This document shows, in pieces, positions 4,579-5,904 of a stretch of DNA of 5,904 nt (the first letter of the stretch is position 1; the number at the start of each line of letters is the position of its first letter). The DNA is from Thermoplasmata archaeon. Lineage in GTDB: Archaea > Thermoplasmatota > E2 > UBA202 > JdFR-43. The translations under genes and the position numbers were made by a program. The notes under the pieces were generated by a model, which was given only the letters and a program-made list of their open reading frames with translations, was not told the DNA's origin and searched no databases. The DNA is taken from positions 1 to 5,904 of the forward strand of contig QMSU01000072.1 in the NCBI GenBank assembly GCA_003650975.1. The letters are read 5' to 3'.

Positions 4579-4657
4579 CTCTCCTCCCAGGGGAATAGTT
4601 TTTACACCCAGCTCCTCTTCTGAGTCATAGCCTAGATGGGTGTATATCCTATTCCCC
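4579..4657 (-). promoter_or_regulatory. Two-tier leader hairpin abutting the ParB-like ribosome binding site
   Basis: GGGGAATAG (4590-4598) pairs perfectly with CTATTCCCC (4649-4657), and ACACCCA (4604-4610) with TGGGTGT (4637-4643), around matched 5-nt internal loops: 16 bp in all. In the minus-strand mRNA the stem ends directly before the ribosome binding site GGGAGGAGAG (4579-4588), and it begins at about the expected transcription start. It is likely a 5'-leader element affecting mRNA stability or ribosome access; the ligand or protein partner is unknown. Confidence 0.55.
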
Positions 4658-4671
4658 AAAATAGAATCGTT

Positions 4672-4714
4672 AAAACATTTAAATACTTTATGGTATGCTA
4701 TTTTTAAATGTTTT
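4672..4714. promoter_or_regulatory. 12-bp inverted repeat over the ParB promoter (operator-like)
   Basis: AAAACATTTAAA (4672-4683) and TTTAAATGTTTT (4703-4714) are perfect inverted copies with centres 31 bp apart, about three helical turns. The left copy overlaps the TATA-like box of the ParB-like gene, so a dimeric repressor bound to both would block transcription. Autoregulation by the ParB-like protein or another element regulator is inferred. The sequence is AT-only apart from one C or G per arm, so chance cannot be fully excluded. Confidence 0.5.
4676..4689 (-). promoter_or_regulatory. TATA-like promoter of the ParB-like gene
   Basis: The minus strand reads AAAGTATTTAAATG, an archaeal TATA-like box. 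A start about 25 bp downstream would fall near 4655, at the outer arm of the leader hairpin, giving a leader of about 80 nt before the ATG. Confidence 0.45.
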
Positions 4715-4728
4715 CCATCCTCATTTTG

Positions 4729-4750
4729 AATGTTTACATGTGTAAACATT
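4729..4750. promoter_or_regulatory. parS-like palindrome, copy 2 (upstream of the ParB-like gene)
   Basis: Perfect 10-bp arms, AATGTTTACA and TGTAAACATT, around a central TG. Nineteen bases are identical to copy 1 at 3174-3192. It lies 155 bp upstream of the ParB-like ATG and just beyond its promoter, the classical place for a ParB-bound centromere or operator. Confidence 0.7.
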
Positions 4751-5012
4751 TTTGATTTTGATTTTTCTTTCTCCTTATTACAATATACTAATATTGAAAT
4801 ATATATACTTATTTCGGGTATACCCGAAATGAAGGCTTTATTTTAACTTTCCATCTTAATTTTTTAATTTGAAATCTTCATTTTTTTCGCCTTCATTTTA
4901 AATAGGCTTATAATCTGCCAATTTTTGTCTCTATTTTTAGGCAAATACAGGCGATGTCCATATACGTTACTGCCAGAATTCAAGGCAACTACTCGAAGAT
5001 TGCAAGGAAAAA
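4751..5012. other. AT-rich gene-free region with palindromes
   Basis: No frame here has both a ribosome binding site and protein-like composition. Besides the palindrome at 4811-4830 it holds an inverted repeat AAATGAAGGC (4827-4836) / GCCTTCATTT (4889-4898) with a direct CTTCATTT repeat at 4876-4883 and 4891-4898, and T-rich runs. A short T-run (minus strand, 5008-5012) directly after the radical SAM stop is the only terminator-like signal for that gene. The region could hold a replication origin or the regulatory end of a partition locus; neither is shown. Confidence 0.4.
4811..4830. repeat. Perfect 20-bp palindrome
   Basis: ATTTCGGGTATACCCGAAAT is its own reverse complement with no spacer. 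Its GC-rich core stands out in very AT-rich surroundings. It lies about 60 bp from parS-like copy 2. It is most likely the site of a dimeric DNA-binding protein; no second copy occurs in the window. Confidence 0.6.
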
Positions 5013-5904
5013 TCAGCAACTGAAGATACTCTTTACAAATTTTCTAAATTCTCCTCTCTTGTTTTTGATGTCATCAAGGGATAAACCACTCTCTATGTCT
5101 CTTATTGAGATATGCCTTCTTAATGGACAACCCAGGTATGTGTTAGCCACCTTGCATCCAGATTTACAAATGTGCATATATTCACAACCAACACACTCTG
5201 GATAGGGTATCTTTACAAATCGGCAATATGTCTCTAAAGCTTCTTCAACCTCATCCCACGTAGAGTGATGATTACCTTTCATATCCAACATACCAACTAC
5301 ATAATTGAAATCCATATTGCATGGTGTTATTCTTCCATCAGCAGTAAAATTGATTCTATGAGAACCAGCAGGGCAATAGCCTTTAGAACCAATAAAACAA
5401 AAGAAATTTGGTTGACTAACAAATACATTCACATCCTTGATATTCATAACATACGTGTATAACCATAATTGTGCATCTGTATTCAATGGCGGTTTATCTA
5501 TTCTAGGAAATAGAACCGTTGGAATTTCTAATGGTTTAGAATAATTTTCTATCAAATCCACTACATAATTCAAATTTTCATCACAATAGCCAACCCTTAA
5601 ATGAACGTCTATTCCAATGTTCTTCAAAAGTAAAGCATTTCTGATACATTTATCAAAAGTTCCTTCACCCCTTATATAATCATTGTAATCTTTAGTCCCT
5701 TCTACAGATATTTGTACAGCCCTTACTCCTTCTATTTCTTTCAATTTTTTATCCAATAATTGTGCATTTGTACTAATTGTGACATTTGGTAGTATTTCTA
5801 GAATTCTACTTAAATCCTTGTATAGTAAAGGTTCGCCACCAAGAAGAACAGTTCTATCTATGGGAAACTCATCCATTATGTATTCAATATGTCTAACTTT
5901 TAAA
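5013..5904 (-). CDS. Radical SAM/SPASM-domain enzyme (5' end outside the window)
   Basis: The frame is open to the window edge; 296 residues are visible, and the N-terminal part with the CxxxCxxC [4Fe-4S] motif lies outside. Counting from the first visible Met, the SAM-binding GGEP is at 13-16 (LLGGEPLLY), followed by the ISTNAQ strand (34-39) and the VQISVEG...YIRGEGTF block (54-74) typical of radical SAM barrels. The C-terminal SPASM domain is complete: Cys168, then GRITPC (G-x4-Cys186), CVGCEYMHICKSGC (Cys228-x2-Cys231-x5-Cys237-x3-Cys241) and Cys250, which would bind auxiliary iron-sulfur clusters. SPASM enzymes commonly modify peptides or proteins (sactionine, anSME and PqqE types). No precursor peptide or recognition domain is visible, so the substrate is unknown. 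Cytoplasmic. Only a weak T-run follows the stop; the next gene downstream is the ParB-like one, 438 bp away with its own promoter, so no functional link is shown. Confidence 0.93.
   Translation of the reverse strand, partial: LKVRHIEYIMDEFPIDRTVLLGGEPLLYKDLSRILEILPNVTISTNAQLLDKKLKEIEGVRAVQISVEGTKDYNDYIRGEGTFDKCIRNALLLKNIGIDVHLRVGYCDENLNYVVDLIENYSKPLEIPTVLFPRIDKPPLNTDAQLWLYTYVMNIKDVNVFVSQPNFFCFIGSKGYCPAGSHRINFTADGRITPCNMDFNYVVGMLDMKGNHHSTWDEVEEALETYCRFVKIPYPECVGCEYMHICKSGCKVANTYLGCPLRRHISIRDIESGLSLDDIKNKRGEFRKFVKSIFSC

Noticed and set aside
4483..4749. 88-codon minus-strand frame starting inside parS-like copy 2
   Set aside because: It has no ribosome binding site, its start lies upstream of the likely TATA box, it overlaps about 90 nt of the ParB-like gene in another frame, and it runs through the leader hairpin arms; its tail is a frame-shifted image of ParB codons.
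1..5904. CRISPR array, insertion sequence ends or tRNA genes
   Set aside because: There are no regularly spaced direct repeats, transposase frame with terminal repeats, or tRNA cloverleaf in the window.

Overview
The window looks like a piece of an archaeal, probably thermophilic euryarchaeal, genome or mobile element. It is AT-rich, its genes have strong GGAGGTGA-type ribosome binding sites, promoters are TATA-box-like (AT-rich boxes about 25 bp before the expected start), and genes are followed by T-rich tracts of the archaeal terminator type. All six confidently called proteins are on the minus strand, so the window reads right to left. The organism cannot be named from the sequence alone.

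Right end (5013-5904): the 3' part of a radical SAM/SPASM enzyme whose first part lies outside the window. Next is a 438-bp gap (4575-5012) with no convincing gene. It is rich in symmetric DNA: a perfect 20-bp palindrome, a 10-bp inverted repeat, a parS-like palindrome, a 12-bp inverted repeat across a TATA-like box, and a two-tier hairpin in the expected leader of the next gene. Positions 3222-4574 encode a ParB/Spo0J-type DNA-binding protein with an unusually long coiled-coil tail. It is followed by a T-rich terminator and a second copy of the parS-like palindrome.

Centre and left (96-2946): a tight minus-strand operon behind a good TATA-like promoter and a structured leader of about 150 nt. 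It holds two tiny genes (26 and 30 codons), a ubiquitin-like protein (76 aa), an E2-like protein (365 aa), a ThiF/E1-like activating enzyme (183 aa as read) and a JAB/JAMM metalloprotease (192 aa). E2 and E1 overlap by 11 nt. The E1 reading frame is broken by one TAA but continues for 34 sense codons and then overlaps the JAB start by 4 nt, so the E1 gene looks recently truncated, misread, or subject to readthrough. A terminator-like hairpin separates the ubiquitin-like gene from the three enzyme genes.

Taken together, a ParB-like protein beside Ubl + E2 + E1 + JAB is the defining content of the bacterial plasmid cassette known as PRTRC (ParB-Related, ThiF-Related Cassette). The most interesting reading is an archaeal, divergent PRTRC-like system that carries its own candidate centromere sites. 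The ubiquitin-like pathway would conjugate or remove a small modifier on an unknown target; a link to the partition protein is inferred from gene neighbourhood only.
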